A stretch of 64,000 nucleotides of DNA from Arthrobacter terricola (lineage in GTDB: Bacteria; Actinomycetota; Actinomycetes; Actinomycetales; Micrococcaceae), in NCBI RefSeq assembly GCF_004354015.1, contig NZ_SMRU01000002.1, forward strand, positions 214,879-278,878. Reading direction: 5' to 3'. Below are positions 26,492 to 36,900 of this stretch, one piece after another; the stretch's first letter is position 1; every line of letters begins with the position of its first letter. Under the pieces are notes generated by a model. The model had not been told where the DNA came from and searched no databases. It saw nothing but the letters and a program-made list of their open reading frames with translations. The translations under genes were made by a program, and so were the position numbers.

Positions 26492-29185
26492 TCAGCCAAG
26501 CATTGCCCGGCGGGCGCTGTCAGTGCGCTGGGCGGCGTTTCCGATCCACACCTCCGTAGCGAGGATTTTGGCGCCCTGGGGGCCGGCCAGGACCGGGTTG
26601 AATTCCGCCAGCGCGATTTCGGGGTGTTCGTCCTTGAGCTTGACGAGTCGCGCCGCGAGGTCCTCGAGGGCCGCGACGTCGACGGCGGGAAGGCCCTGGT
26701 AACCGAACAGTTTCAGCGACGCGCGGGGTGCTCGGATGAAGTCGTGGAGGTCGGTCACGGACAGCGGCGGAACCCAGTGGGCCCAGTCGTCCAGCAGGTT
26801 CACCGCATCCCCCGCGAGGCCGAACGAGACCACGGGGCCCAAGAGCGGATCCTCGATGGCACGGAAGGTGCACGCCTGCCCTACCGGCGCCATGGCCTGC
26901 ACTTCCATGGCCGGAGAGCCATAGGGTTCAAGGGCCCTCCGCATCTGCGCGATCCCCCGCCGCAGGGAATCGGCGTCTTCAATGTCGAGGCGCACGCCTC
27001 CCAAGTCCAGGCGATGCCGCAGTGCTGGATCGGTTGTCTTGAGCACCACCGGCCAACCGAGCCGCTCGGCGGCAGCCACGGCGTCATCGTCGTCGCCGAA
27101 CACGACCGACGGCACCACCGCTATGCCGTAGCGGGCCAGCAGTTCGGCCGACTCGCCGTCGTCGAGCCGCACCAGTTGTTCTCCCCGCACCGAAGCGAGG
27201 AGCCTCTCGATTTGCGCCCGCGTTCCCTCGCGGTCGCAGCCGCGCGGTTCCACGAACATGCCTTGGTCGCGGTCCAGCCACTTCGCGTAGCGCACCACGG
27301 CAGCCAAGGCGGCCACGGCACTGCCGGCACTCGAATAGCACGGGAGCGGCGGCCCGGAGCCTCCCGCGGGCGCAAGCAAGCAATCAAGCTGCACCGAAGG
27401 CTCGAGGATTCCGGTGAAAGCCGCCACCACGGGCTTTCCTGCCTCCGCTGCGCACTCGACGAGGACATCCGCGATCTCCTCCATGGTGAGGCTGCGGGAA
27501 GGCACCATCGCCGCCACGACCGCGTCAACCGATTTCTCGCCCAGATTCTCCTGGAGGCTTCGCCGCAACCGCTCGCGGGCTACGGATTTTCCGGAGTAGA
27601 GCCCGCCGTCAGTCACGATCCGGTCGACGACGAGGCCATGAGGGGCTGCGTTGTCCGCCACCACTTTCCCGAATGCCGCAGAGTTGCTGTAGACCGCGAG
27701 CGCCGGGCCTTTCGGCAGGGGTTGGCTGGAAACGATCTGGGCCACGTCCATGAGTTGTTCGATGGTTTCGACCGCGATGACGCCGGCTTGGCGCAGCATC
27801 GAGTCCAGGGCCGCGGCCGGCGCTTGCGTTGTCCTGACCACGTGTCCCGGAGGAAGCCTGAGGCCCGTGACGTCCGATTTGGCGACAATGACGGGCTTGC
27901 TGCGTGATAGCCGCCGCGCCAGCCGCGAGAACTTGCGCGGGTTGCCGATCGACTCCAAATACAGGCCCACCGCGGCCGTGTCCGGATCATCTTCCCAGAA
28001 CTGCATGGCGTCGTTGCCGGAAACGTCGGCCCGGTTTCCGGCCGACAGGAAGGAGGAGAGGCCCAGGCCCCTGCGGATCGCGGAGGCATACACGGAGACG
28101 CCGATTGCCGCGGATTGCGAAAACAGGCCCAATCCCCCGCGGCGGGGAAGCCCGGGCGCCATGGAAGCGTTGAGCGACACGTCCGGATTTGTGTTGACTA
28201 TGCCGAGCGATTCCGGACCGATCACCCTCATCCCGAAGGACCGGGCGCGGCGCACCAAGGCGCGTTGCCTCTGCAAGCCTTGTTCGCCGTCGTCTGCGTA
28301 TCCCGCGGTCGCGACCACAACGCCCTTGACGCCGGCAGCACCGCACTCGTCAACGACGATCGGCACTTCCTCGTACGGGACGGCGATGACGGCAAGCTGG
28401 ACCGGACCCGGGACGTCGGCAATCTTGGCAAAGGACTTCATTCCGCCCAGCTCGAATGCCTCGGGGTTGACCGCGTAGACGGCGCCTTTGAACCCGCATT
28501 CGAGGATGTGCTCGAGCAGTTGGTGCCCGATTGTCCCCCACCGGCGGCTCGCCCCCACAACAGCGATCGACGACGGCGCCAGCAAGTCCCGCACGCTGCG
28601 CGCCTCGGCGCGGTGTTCCCGCGATTCCATGACCGCCAGGGATTTTTCGGTTGGGTCGATGTTGAAGTCGACGCTGACGACGCCGTCGTCGAACTTGCGG
28701 GCGAGTTCGTAGCCGGCGTCGGCGAAGACCCTGAGCATTTTGCGGTTTTCCGGCAGGACCTCCGCCGTGAAGCGGCGGATGCCGTTCTCCCGCGCGGCCG
28801 CCGCGAGGTGTTCAAGGAGGATGGAGCCGATGCCCCGGCCCTGCTGGTTGTCCGAAATGTTGAAAGCCACTTCGGCTTCGGTGGGATTGTCCAAGCGGTC
28901 GTAGCGGCCGACGCCGATGATTTCGCCACCCACGGTGATGACGAATGCGACGCGGTCCCTATGGTCCACCTCGGTGAACCGGCGTAGCTCCTTGCTTGTC
29001 AGCTTGGACTTGAAAGTGAAGAAGCGCATGTAGATGGACGTCTCGGACTGCGCGGTATGGAATGCTTGGAGGGCGTCGGAGTCGTCCGGGGAGATGGGCC
29101 GCAGGTGGGCAGTTCCGCCATCGCGCAGAACGACATCGGCCTCCCAATATTCCGGATATACACTGGCGCCAGGCTGATCCACCAT
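26492..29185 (-). CDS. bifunctional GNAT acetyltransferase / acyl-CoA synthetase (ADP-forming)-like protein, PatA type
   Basis: This 897-residue fusion begins with a GNAT domain (about residues 10-180; acetyl-CoA loop QGRGIGSILLEHLAAAA). The NDP-forming acyl-CoA synthetase regions follow: CoA-binding (SSIAVVGASRRWGTIGHQLLEHIL, about 205-330), succinyl-CoA-synthetase-like (about 330-640) and a C-terminal ATP-grasp domain (about 670-890, with HRLDLGGVRLDI). Enzymes of this kind (Pat) acetylate lysines, notably inactivating acetyl-CoA synthetases; domain order varies between lineages and here GNAT is N-terminal. TAGGCT lies six bases before the ATG, so the transcript is probably leaderless. Confidence 0.92.
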   Translation of the reverse strand: MVDQPGASVYPEYWEADVVLRDGGTAHLRPISPDDSDALQAFHTAQSETSIYMRFFTFKSKLTSKELRRFTEVDHRDRVAFVITVGGEIIGVGRYDRLDNPTEAEVAFNISDNQQGRGIGSILLEHLAAAARENGIRRFTAEVLPENRKMLRVFADAGYELARKFDDGVVSVDFNIDPTEKSLAVMESREHRAEARSVRDLLAPSSIAVVGASRRWGTIGHQLLEHILECGFKGAVYAVNPEAFELGGMKSFAKIADVPGPVQLAVIAVPYEEVPIVVDECGAAGVKGVVVATAGYADDGEQGLQRQRALVRRARSFGMRVIGPESLGIVNTNPDVSLNASMAPGLPRRGGLGLFSQSAAIGVSVYASAIRRGLGLSSFLSAGNRADVSGNDAMQFWEDDPDTAAVGLYLESIGNPRKFSRLARRLSRSKPVIVAKSDVTGLRLPPGHVVRTTQAPAAALDSMLRQAGVIAVETIEQLMDVAQIVSSQPLPKGPALAVYSNSAAFGKVVADNAAPHGLVVDRIVTDGGLYSGKSVARERLRRSLQENLGEKSVDAVVAAMVPSRSLTMEEIADVLVECAAEAGKPVVAAFTGILEPSVQLDCLLAPAGGSGPPLPCYSSAGSAVAALAAVVRYAKWLDRDQGMFVEPRGCDREGTRAQIERLLASVRGEQLVRLDDGESAELLARYGIAVVPSVVFGDDDDAVAAAERLGWPVVLKTTDPALRHRLDLGGVRLDIEDADSLRRGIAQMRRALEPYGSPAMEVQAMAPVGQACTFRAIEDPLLGPVVSFGLAGDAVNLLDDWAHWVPPLSVTDLHDFIRAPRASLKLFGYQGLPAVDVAALEDLAARLVKLKDEHPEIALAEFNPVLAGPQGAKILATEVWIGNAAQRTDSARRAMLG

Positions 29186-29197
29186 AGGCTTAGCCTA
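29185..29197. promoter_or_regulatory. palindrome spanning the -10 and start codon of the PatA-type gene
   Basis: TAGGCTTAGCCTA is a perfect 6-bp inverted repeat around one central base. It covers the proposed -10 (TAGGCT, 29197-29192 minus strand) and reaches the A of the start codon. It could be an operator or a by-product of the -10 sequence. Confidence 0.35.
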
Positions 29198-29239
29198 CTA
29201 AGACTTCCGCAGTACACGTTTTAAGGATCCACCGACTCC

Positions 29240-31786
29240 ATGGCACGCAGCCAAAGTCCTTCCCGTACAAGCACGGCTCCAGCCGTGGACGGGGACTTCA
29301 CTGAGAACATCATCGATATCGACGTCACCTCCGAAATGGAAGGCTCCTTCCTGGAGTACGCGTATTCGGTGATCTATTCGCGGGCGCTTCCCGATGCGCG
29401 CGACGGCCTGAAGCCCGTGCAGCGGCGCATCCTTTACATGATGAGCGACATGGGCCTGCGTCCGGACCGCGGGCACGTGAAGAGTGCACGCGTGGTGGGC
29501 GAAGTCATGGGAAAGCTGCACCCGCACGGCGACGCCGCCATCTATGACGCCATGGTGCGCATGGCGCAGGACTTTTCCCTTCGCTTGCCTTTGATCGACG
29601 GGCACGGCAACTTCGGTTCGCTCGACGACGGTCCGGCGGCACCGCGTTACACGGAAGCCCGGCTCGCAGCGGCCGCGTTGACGATGACCGAGCACCTCGA
29701 CGAAGACGTCGTGGACTTTGTCCCCAACTACGACAACCAGCTCACCCAGCCCGATGTCCTTCCTGCAGCGTTCCCCAACCTGCTTGTCAATGGAACAACC
29801 GGAATCGCGGTAGGCATGGCCACGAACATGGCCCCCCACAACCTCGTGGAGGTCATCGCTGCCGCACGGCACCTCATTGCCAATCCCGACGCCACGCTGG
29901 AAGACGTCATGCGTTTTGTCCCGGGACCGGACCTCCCGACAGGCGGCCGCATCGTCGGTTTGGACGGGATCCGGGACGCGTATGCCACGGGACGCGGTTC
30001 GTTCAAGACCCGGGCCAAAGCGGAGATCGAGCAGCTGACGGCCCGCCGCACCGGGCTCGTGGTCACTGAACTGCCCTACATGGTCGGCCCCGAAAAAGTG
30101 ATCGAGAAGATCAAGGATGCCGTCAACGCCAAGAAACTCAGCGGCATCAGCGACGTCATCGACCTGACGGACCGCAAGCACGGCTTGCGCCTCGTCATCG
30201 AGATCAAGAACGGCTTCAATCCCAACGCGGTCCTGCAACAGCTCTACCGCTTCACGCCGATGGAAGATTCGTTCGGCATCAACAACGTCACCTTGGTGGA
30301 CGGCCAGCCGCAGACTTTGGGCCTGCTCCAGCTCCTCCAGGTCTATGTCGGCCACCGCTTGTCCGTGGTGCGCCGGCGTACCGCGTTCCGCCTTGGCAAG
30401 AAAAAGGACCGACTCCACCTCGTGGAGGGCTTGCTCATCGCGATCGTGGACATCGACGAAGTCATCCAGATCATCCGGTCCTCGGACGAAGCGTCCGCGG
30501 CCCGCGAACGCCTGATGTCCATCTACGATCTCTCCGAAATCCAGGCGAACTACATCCTCGAACTTCGCCTGCGGCAGCTGACCAAGTACTCGCGCATCGA
30601 ACTTGAAAAAGAGCAGGAAGAACTGCGCCGCGAAATCGGGGAACTCGAAGCGATCCTCGCGTCCGATGTCCTGTTGCGCGAACTTGTTTCCGGTGAATTG
30701 GCAGAGATCGCCGAAAAATACGGCACCCCGCGCCGGACCGTCCTGCTCGAGTCCGAGGCCGTCTCCCCGACCGTTGCGGCGGCGCTGGCTGCCGCTGTGC
30801 CCGCGGGCAAGGGCAAGACTGCAGCCCTCCCCCTCGAAATCGCGGATGATCCTTGCTGGGCCATTCTGAGCACCTCGGGGCAGATCGCCCGCACTCCGCA
30901 CCAGGAGCCGCTCGCCGAATCCGGCCCGCGAAGCAAGCACGATGTCTACCGTTCGGTCGTCAAGACGAGCGCCCGGGGCGAGATCGGCGCGGTCACCTCC
31001 CTGGGCCGCATGCTGCGCGTGCAGGTCATGGACATGCCGGTATTGCCGCCGGTGTCCGGCCTGCCCAACCTCGCCGGTGGCGTGGCGGCGAAGGATTTCA
31101 TCACGTTGCTCAAGGGCGAGGCGCTGGTCGCCTTGGTCCCGCTGGATACCATCCTGGGCATCGGGACAGTCCAGGGAGTCGTCAAGCGCGTCCAGCCGGA
31201 CTATCCGTTGAACCGCGAGGATTGGGAAATCATTTCGCTCAAGGACAACGACGCCGTGCTGGGCGTCGAGCCTGCCGTGAATGACGACGTCGACCTCGTC
31301 TTCTTGACCCGCTCGGCCCAGCTTTTGCGCTTCAGTGCTTCGGCTGTCCGCCCGCAGGGCCGCACCGCCGGCGGGATGGCGGGAATCAAGCTGGGCGCGG
31401 GCGACGACGTCATCCACTTCGGCGTGGTTCGCGCCGACGACCCCGCCGCCGTCGTCGTGACGATAGCAGGCAGCAACGGGGCGTTGCCGGGGACGGCACC
31501 GGGCACGGCGAAAGTCACGCCGTTCGACGAGTACCCGGCGAAGGGCCGTGCAACAGGTGGAGTGCGTGCGCACCGCTTCCTGAAGGGCGAAGACACCTTG
31601 CTGCTCGGATGGGTGGGCCACGGACCTGCGAAGGCAGCGTCCAGCGCAGGAGTGGCGCGGGCCCTCCCGCATGAGCATGGCCGTCGTGACGGCTCCGGCG
31701 TTCCCCTCTCCCAACCCGTGGAAGCCATTGGACCGAGCATGGCGTGGGGCGAAGGACAGGACTCCGAAGCCGTCGCTAGCGAGTGA
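29240..31786 (+). CDS. parC: DNA topoisomerase IV subunit A
   Basis: This 848-residue type IIA topoisomerase A subunit has a winged-helix/TOPRIM-contact core (residues 30-500) with the catalytic tyrosine in APRYTEARL (Y137), a coiled-coil tower with [15 protein letters not shown], and a six-bladed C-terminal beta-pinwheel (about 520-810). It decatenates and relaxes chromosomes with ParE, encoded 10 kb away on the other strand. I call it ParC rather than GyrA because of the ParE partner nearby and the absence of an obvious GyrA box (QRRGGKG). ATG start at 29240, with AAGGA upstream at a longer than usual spacing. Confidence 0.9.
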   Translation: MARSQSPSRTSTAPAVDGDFTENIIDIDVTSEMEGSFLEYAYSVIYSRALPDARDGLKPVQRRILYMMSDMGLRPDRGHVKSARVVGEVMGKLHPHGDAAIYDAMVRMAQDFSLRLPLIDGHGNFGSLDDGPAAPRYTEARLAAAALTMTEHLDEDVVDFVPNYDNQLTQPDVLPAAFPNLLVNGTTGIAVGMATNMAPHNLVEVIAAARHLIANPDATLEDVMRFVPGPDLPTGGRIVGLDGIRDAYATGRGSFKTRAKAEIEQLTARRTGLVVTELPYMVGPEKVIEKIKDAVNAKKLSGISDVIDLTDRKHGLRLVIEIKNGFNPNAVLQQLYRFTPMEDSFGINNVTLVDGQPQTLGLLQLLQVYVGHRLSVVRRRTAFRLGKKKDRLHLVEGLLIAIVDIDEVIQIIRSSDEASAARERLMSIYDLSEIQANYILELRLRQLTKYSRIELEKEQEELRREIGELEAILASDVLLRELVSGELAEIAEKYGTPRRTVLLESEAVSPTVAAALAAAVPAGKGKTAALPLEIADDPCWAILSTSGQIARTPHQEPLAESGPRSKHDVYRSVVKTSARGEIGAVTSLGRMLRVQVMDMPVLPPVSGLPNLAGGVAAKDFITLLKGEALVALVPLDTILGIGTVQGVVKRVQPDYPLNREDWEIISLKDNDAVLGVEPAVNDDVDLVFLTRSAQLLRFSASAVRPQGRTAGGMAGIKLGAGDDVIHFGVVRADDPAAVVVTIAGSNGALPGTAPGTAKVTPFDEYPAKGRATGGVRAHRFLKGEDTLLLGWVGHGPAKAASSAGVARALPHEHGRRDGSGVPLSQPVEAIGPSMAWGEGQDSEAVASE

Positions 31787-31801
31787 TGACGACTTCCCCA
31801 G

Positions 31802-32182
31802 CTACATCGTGGAGATGCTGAGGATATTTCCCTCGGTATCGAGGAACCAGGCTCCCCTTTCGCCGGTTGGCATGGTGGCCACGCCGTTCTCGGTCTTCAG
31901 GCCCGGGAAGTCATATTCTTCGAAAACGACTCCGCGTGCCCTGAGGTCGGCCATGTCCTGGTCAAGGTCGGTGCTCTGCCATCCCAATTGGGTGTTCTTC
32001 GCTGTTCCGGCGTTGGGTGTCTCGTAGAGCAAGAAGGCAGTTCCGTTTGCGCACTTGTACATCAGGTTGTCCGAGGCCTCCGGGTTCTCAGGCTCGAGGC
32101 CGAGCTTGTCCCGGTAGAAATCGCGGGCGCGCGCGAGGTCACTGGCCGGGAGCACTCCAGCGACGTTTAGATCCTTAATCAT
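31802..32182 (-). CDS. VOC (glyoxalase/dioxygenase superfamily) protein
   Basis: This 126-residue single-domain VOC protein has paired beta-alpha-beta-beta-beta modules (VLPASDLARARDFYRDKLGLEPE, then MADLRARGVVFEEYDFPGL). It contains an N-terminal NVAGVLPASD strand and TEGNILSISTM at the end. The family binds a metal with His/Glu ligands and includes glyoxalase I, dioxygenases and antibiotic-binding proteins; the substrate is not predictable. It converges on parC with 15 bases between. Confidence 0.85.
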   Translation of the reverse strand: MIKDLNVAGVLPASDLARARDFYRDKLGLEPENPEASDNLMYKCANGTAFLLYETPNAGTAKNTQLGWQSTDLDQDMADLRARGVVFEEYDFPGLKTENGVATMPTGERGAWFLDTEGNILSISTM

Positions 32183-32295
32183 GGCAATCCCACTTTCCAG
32201 GCTTCCCCAGCACCTAACTTTACTCCTGATGCCTCGCGTGGTAATGGGGTGGCGGATGCTTGTCGGTCCCAGGAATGGATCGTCAACGAGGGCCC

Positions 32296-32301
32296 TAGAC
32301 T
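32296..32301 (+). promoter_or_regulatory. -10 element of a likely leaderless promoter (DinB)
   Basis: TAGACT is followed by six bases and then the ATG at 32308, with no Shine-Dalgarno sequence. Confidence 0.5.
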
Positions 32302-32307
32302 ACTTCC

Positions 32308-32826
32308 ATGCCGATCATTCCCGATGACAAAGACTGGACCTGGGTCCTGTCCACGCCTTGCCCCGAATGTGGCTTCGACGCCGCCACCGTCACCCCGGCG
32401 ACCGTGCCGGGATCAGTGTTGAACATGCTGCCGCGTTGGCGGGCGGTGCTCCGCCGGCAAGACGTAGATATCCGCCCGAACGAGCACACATGGTCTCCGT
32501 TGGAGTACGCGTGCCACGTGCGGGACGTCTTCACCCTCTTCGACCAGCGCTTGGGCCTCATGCTGTGCGAGGAGGACGCCCGTTTCGCGGATTGGGACCA
32601 GGACAAGGCCGCGATCGACGGCAACTACTCCACCGCGGATCCCGCGGAAGTTTCTACCCAATTGCTTGCAGAGGGCGAACAAATCGCGGCATCGTTCGCG
32701 AGAGTTTCGGAAAGCGAGTGGCCCCGGACCGGTGTCCGGAGCAACGGTTCCACGTTCACCGTCTTGACGTTTTCGCAGTACTTCCTGCACGACGTCGTGC
32801 ACCACCTGCACGACGTCGACGGTTAG
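32308..32826 (+). CDS. DinB family protein
   Basis: This 172-residue four-helix-bundle protein is of the DinB/mycothiol-S-transferase superfamily. Candidate metal-binding histidines lie in LEYACHVRDVFTLF and FLHDVVHHLHDV. Actinobacterial members use mycothiol as thiol cofactor, but that cannot be shown here. TPCPECGFDAATV near the N-terminus is a short CxxC-type feature seen in related proteins. The nitronate monooxygenase remnant starts eight bases downstream, so the two are probably cotranscribed. Confidence 0.85.
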   Translation: MPIIPDDKDWTWVLSTPCPECGFDAATVTPATVPGSVLNMLPRWRAVLRRQDVDIRPNEHTWSPLEYACHVRDVFTLFDQRLGLMLCEEDARFADWDQDKAAIDGNYSTADPAEVSTQLLAEGEQIAASFARVSESEWPRTGVRSNGSTFTVLTFSQYFLHDVVHHLHDVDG

Positions 32827-32834
32827 GAGCACCG

Positions 32835-33916
32835 ATGCCTTGGAAGAACACGCGGGCAACCCGCCTTTTCAACGTCGAACTGCCGATTGTCCTTGGCCCG
32901 TTCGGCGGCCTGTCATCCATAGAGCTCACGGCTACTGTCAGCAATTCCGGCGGACTCGGTTCCTATGGCCTCTACGGATATGAGCCCGAACGGATCAGCG
33001 AAACGGCCCGAGAGCTCAGGGGGCCACAGGGAAGCCGTTCGGACTGAACGTCTGGCTTCCGATCGAGGGCGAAGTGCCGCCGGCAGTGGACGCCGCTGCT
33101 TTCGCTGCCTACGTGGACGTCCTCCGGCCGTACTTCGAGCTCGTGGGCGTGGAGCCTCCCGCCCAGCCGGCCACCTACCTTCCGGACCCGGCTGAACAGA
33201 TCCAGGCCGCGATAGACGCCGAACCGGCCGTGTTGAGCTTCGTCTTCGGTGTTCCAGCCGCCTCCGTCATTGAAGAGGCGCGGCGGAATGGCATCGTGGT
33301 GGTCGGAACAGCGACGACGGTGGAGGAGGCGGTCGCGCTTGACGCCGGCGGAGTCGATGCCATCGTTGCTACCGGCCTGGAAGCCGGCGGTCACCGGGTT
33401 TCCTTCCTGCGTGCGCCGGAGGACTCCCTCGTGGGGACGATGGCACTTGTGCCACAGGTTGTGGATGCCGTGTCTGTTCCGGTGATCGCCGCCGGGGGTA
33501 TTTCCGATGGCCGCGGTGTGGCCGCCGCGTTGACTTTGGGCGCGGATGCTGTCCAGATCGGTTCTGCTTTCCTCGCGACGCAACAGTCCGCGGCGAGTCC
33601 CGTGCACCGTGAGGCACTTCGCGGTCCCGACGCCGGCCATACAGTTTTGACCCGGGCCTTCAGTGGCCGCCTGGCTCGCGGTGTTCCCAACCGGGTCACG
33701 TCCGAACTCACCGATCCCCGGGCGCACGCCCCCTTCCCGGTCCAGAATTGGCTCACCGGCAAATTCCGGGCAGCCGCGACGGCGGCGGGCATGCCTGAAC
33801 TGATGTCGCTCTGGGCTGGTCAGTCGTCGCCGCTCATACGGGAGGACGACGCACGCGGGTTGATGGACACCCTGGTCGCCTCCGTGGACGAAGTGTTCGG
33901 GCGGCTCGGCAGCTGA
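32835..33916 (+). pseudogene. nitronate monooxygenase, disrupted by a single-base frameshift
   Basis: Reading from the ATG at 32835, the first 59 residues or so are a normal 2-nitropropane dioxygenase N-terminus (ELPIVLGPFGGLSSIELTATVSNSGGLGSYG). The frame then runs into a stop at 33045-33047. The family sequence resumes in the next frame (ATGKPFGLNVWLPIEGE) from about 33023 and continues intact to 33916, including GVDAIVATGLEAGGHR and AAGGISDGRGVAAALTLGADAVQIGSAF. The break is in a run of five Gs at 33019-33023, consistent with one lost G. The intact enzyme oxidises nitronates with FMN. It could be a recent inactivation or a homopolymer sequencing error, since the rest shows no decay. Confidence 0.85.
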
Positions 33917-33974
33917 TCGCGGCGTTCGGGTAGCTGCCGTGCCGGGAACGCTGCTGCGCCAGGCAGTTCCTTGC

Positions 33975-36900
33975 TTATGGCAAGCGCGCCGGAGCCGTGA
34001 GCTCGTGAACGTGAGCATCGCCGTCGGCGGTTTTTTCGCCAGCCGCGGGCTTGTACATGGCAAGGTCGAGCCGGTTGTCGTCAGGGCTGATGTCCGCCGG
34101 GTTGTGCGTCACGAGGACCACCGTGACGTGCCGAAGTCCTTGGCGAAGTTCCGCCATGAGGAGGCTCGCGGCTTCGGCGTCGAGATGCGCCGTGGGCTCA
34201 TCAAGGAGCAGCACGGTCGCCCCGCTCAGGAGCGTGCGGGCCATGGCCAACCGTTGGCGCTCGCCCCCGCTGAGGAACGAACCGGAAGGACCGATACGGC
34301 TATCGAGCCCGGCGGGAAGGCCCTTCACCAATCCGGAAAGACCCACCGCATCAAGGACCTGCCACATGTCCTCCTCGTTCGGCTTGCGGCCGGCCGGGCG
34401 GGCGAGCAGCAAATTGCCGCGGATCGTGGAGTCGAAGAGATGGGCTTCTTGCGGACACCACGCAGCGTTCCCGCTCAAGTACGCAGCCCCGGAAGAAGCC
34501 GGCAGGAACCCAAGCAGAACCGACAAGAGCGTGGTCTTGCCCGAGCCGGACGGACCGGTGACGGAAAGCCAGCGTCCGGGAACCGCCTCGGCGCTCAGCC
34601 CGCTGAACACCGGCCCGGTTCCCGGCCACGACGCTTCGAGGGAATCCAGCAACAGCCCCGGCGCGCCGTCCGGGCGGTCGGGCAGGGCGATCAGGCCGTC
34701 GCCGGGCACACCGCCGTCGGGGTCTGAGGCGCTAGCCGGCTGCGCCGGAGTGTCGACGATAGCCACGCGCCGCAGCACCGAAGCCAGGGCGGGCGCCTGG
34801 CGGACTGCCGACACCACGGCGCCGTAGGGCTCAACGAGCGCCAACTGCAAGAGCACGACGACGGCGAGCACCGCGGGTGCGATGGTGCCGGACTGCACCG
34901 GGGAAGCGCCGAGCATGCCCGCCGCCAAGGCCGCGAGAGTGCAAGCGAGCACCGTCGCCCCCTGGCCGACTCCCTCCGCCCAGGCGGAACGCTGCGCCGC
35001 CGCGGTTGCGGCGTTGTCACGCCGGGTCACCGACGACAGAACCGCACCGCCCACTCCGTTGGCGCTCAGCTCGGCTCGCGCGTCGAGGGCTGACGCGACA
35101 TCATGAAGGACCAGAGACCGCAATTCCTGCTCTGCCCGGGCCGAATTCCGGTCGGCCAGGACGGCGAGCGCCGGGGCCACGACAAGCCCGACCAGCGCGG
35201 CCGCGACTACGGCCGGAACCGCCTCCGGAACCAGCAGCGCAGTGGCTACGACGCCCGAGACAGCGACGGCGAGCGCGGTGAGCGGCGGCACCACAACGCG
35301 GGGCAGGAGATCGCGCAGGGTGTCGACGTCGTCAACTATCGCCCCGAGCACATTGCCCCCTTGCAGGAGCCTCCGGACCGACAGTGCCCGCGCGCTCAGG
35401 GCCGCCCACAGTGCGCCGCGCAGCCTCGTCATCGCGGCAAAGGCCGCGTCATGGACGAGCAGGCGCTCACAGTACCGCAGTGCCGCCCGGCCGATGCCGA
35501 AGAAGCGCACGCCCACCATGGCGGCGAGCAAGTACAGGATGGGTGGTTGCTCGCTTGCTCTGATGATCAGCCAGCCGGAGAGGCCGGACAAGGCGACAGC
35601 GAACATGGACGCGAGCGCCGCGATCAGTACGGCCCCGACGAACTTGTACCGGACGGGAGAGAGCACGCTGGCGAGGGTGCCGTGTGCCGAAGGGACTCCT
35701 TGCCGTTCCCGGGAACCGTGCTGGTGCGTTTCCTCGGCTGCGTTACCGTCCGGGCTCGCGGATGTGCCGGCGTCATCGCTTGTGCCCGGCGGGCCGCTGG
35801 CTGCCGCAGCCCGAACGCCTGCGGCCTTCGCCGTACCGCCGTCGAGCTCCACGATGTGGTCGGCAAGTCTCCTCGTGCCGGCGTCGTGCGCGACCAGAAT
35901 GACGGTAGCCGCTCCGCGGAGCCCTGCGAGCGTTTCCCGGATCGCCTCGGCGGAGGCGGCATCAAGGTGCGCGGTCGGTTCATCAAGGAGCAGGATCGTC
36001 GCGCCCGCGTTGAGGCGCGCCAAAGCACGGGCGATGGCCACTCTTCGCAATTCGCCGGGACTCAGCTCGGCAGGATGCTTGGACGCCAAGTGGTCCGCCG
36101 CTGCGCGCCGCAGGCAATCCATCGCGACGGCCGTCCCCGGCGCCTGCGTCGACGGCCCGTCCTCGGACGAAAACGCCGTCCTGCCGCCGTTGAGGTACAG
36201 GGTGACTTCATCGAGCACCGTGTCGGCCACCATGACCGGATGCTGCGGAACCCACGCGACGGCGCCGATACCGAGTCCCGCAACGGAACCGCTGATGCCG
36301 GCCTGCGGCCCGTCGGCGATCGTGCCCGCCAGGACGCCCAGGATCGTGCTCTTACCGGAACCGCTCCGGCCGTCCAGGGCGGTGATCTCCCCCGCCGGCG
36401 CGTGGAAGTCCACGGGCCCGACGGCGGCAACTTCCCTCCCTGCGTATGTCACCGATAGTCCACTGACCACGACGCCGTCCGTCCGGTTCGTGCTTCCACT
36501 GTCCGAAGCGCTGAGTTCCCGTCCCGCCGGCGCGTCCAAGACAGAGTTGGCGGCGCTCAGTGCCTCACGTCCGTCGTCGCTGGCGTGATGGGCGGTCCCC
36601 AACTCGCGCAGCGGAAGGTAGCAATCCGGTGCCAGGATGAGGGCCAGCATTCCGGCTTCGAGCCCCATGTCGCCAGCGACGAGGCGGACGCCGATGAAGA
36701 CGGCCACCACGGCCACGGAGATCGTGGCGATCAGCTCCAACGCGAGGGCCGACATGAAGGCAATCCTCAGGGTTCCCATGGTCCGTGAACGGTATTCCTC
36801 AGAGAGGTCCTCGAGGGCTTGCCGCTGTTCGCGTGCCCTACCCAGTCCCACCAGCACGGGAAGCCCCTTGGCCAACTCCAGGATGTGTCCCGACAGCCTC

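Noticed and set aside
29198..31714. 838-codon open frame antisense to parC
   Set aside because: Shadow of the topoisomerase gene; it has Gly/Asp/His-rich composition typical of reverse-strand GC-rich frames and no recognisable domain.
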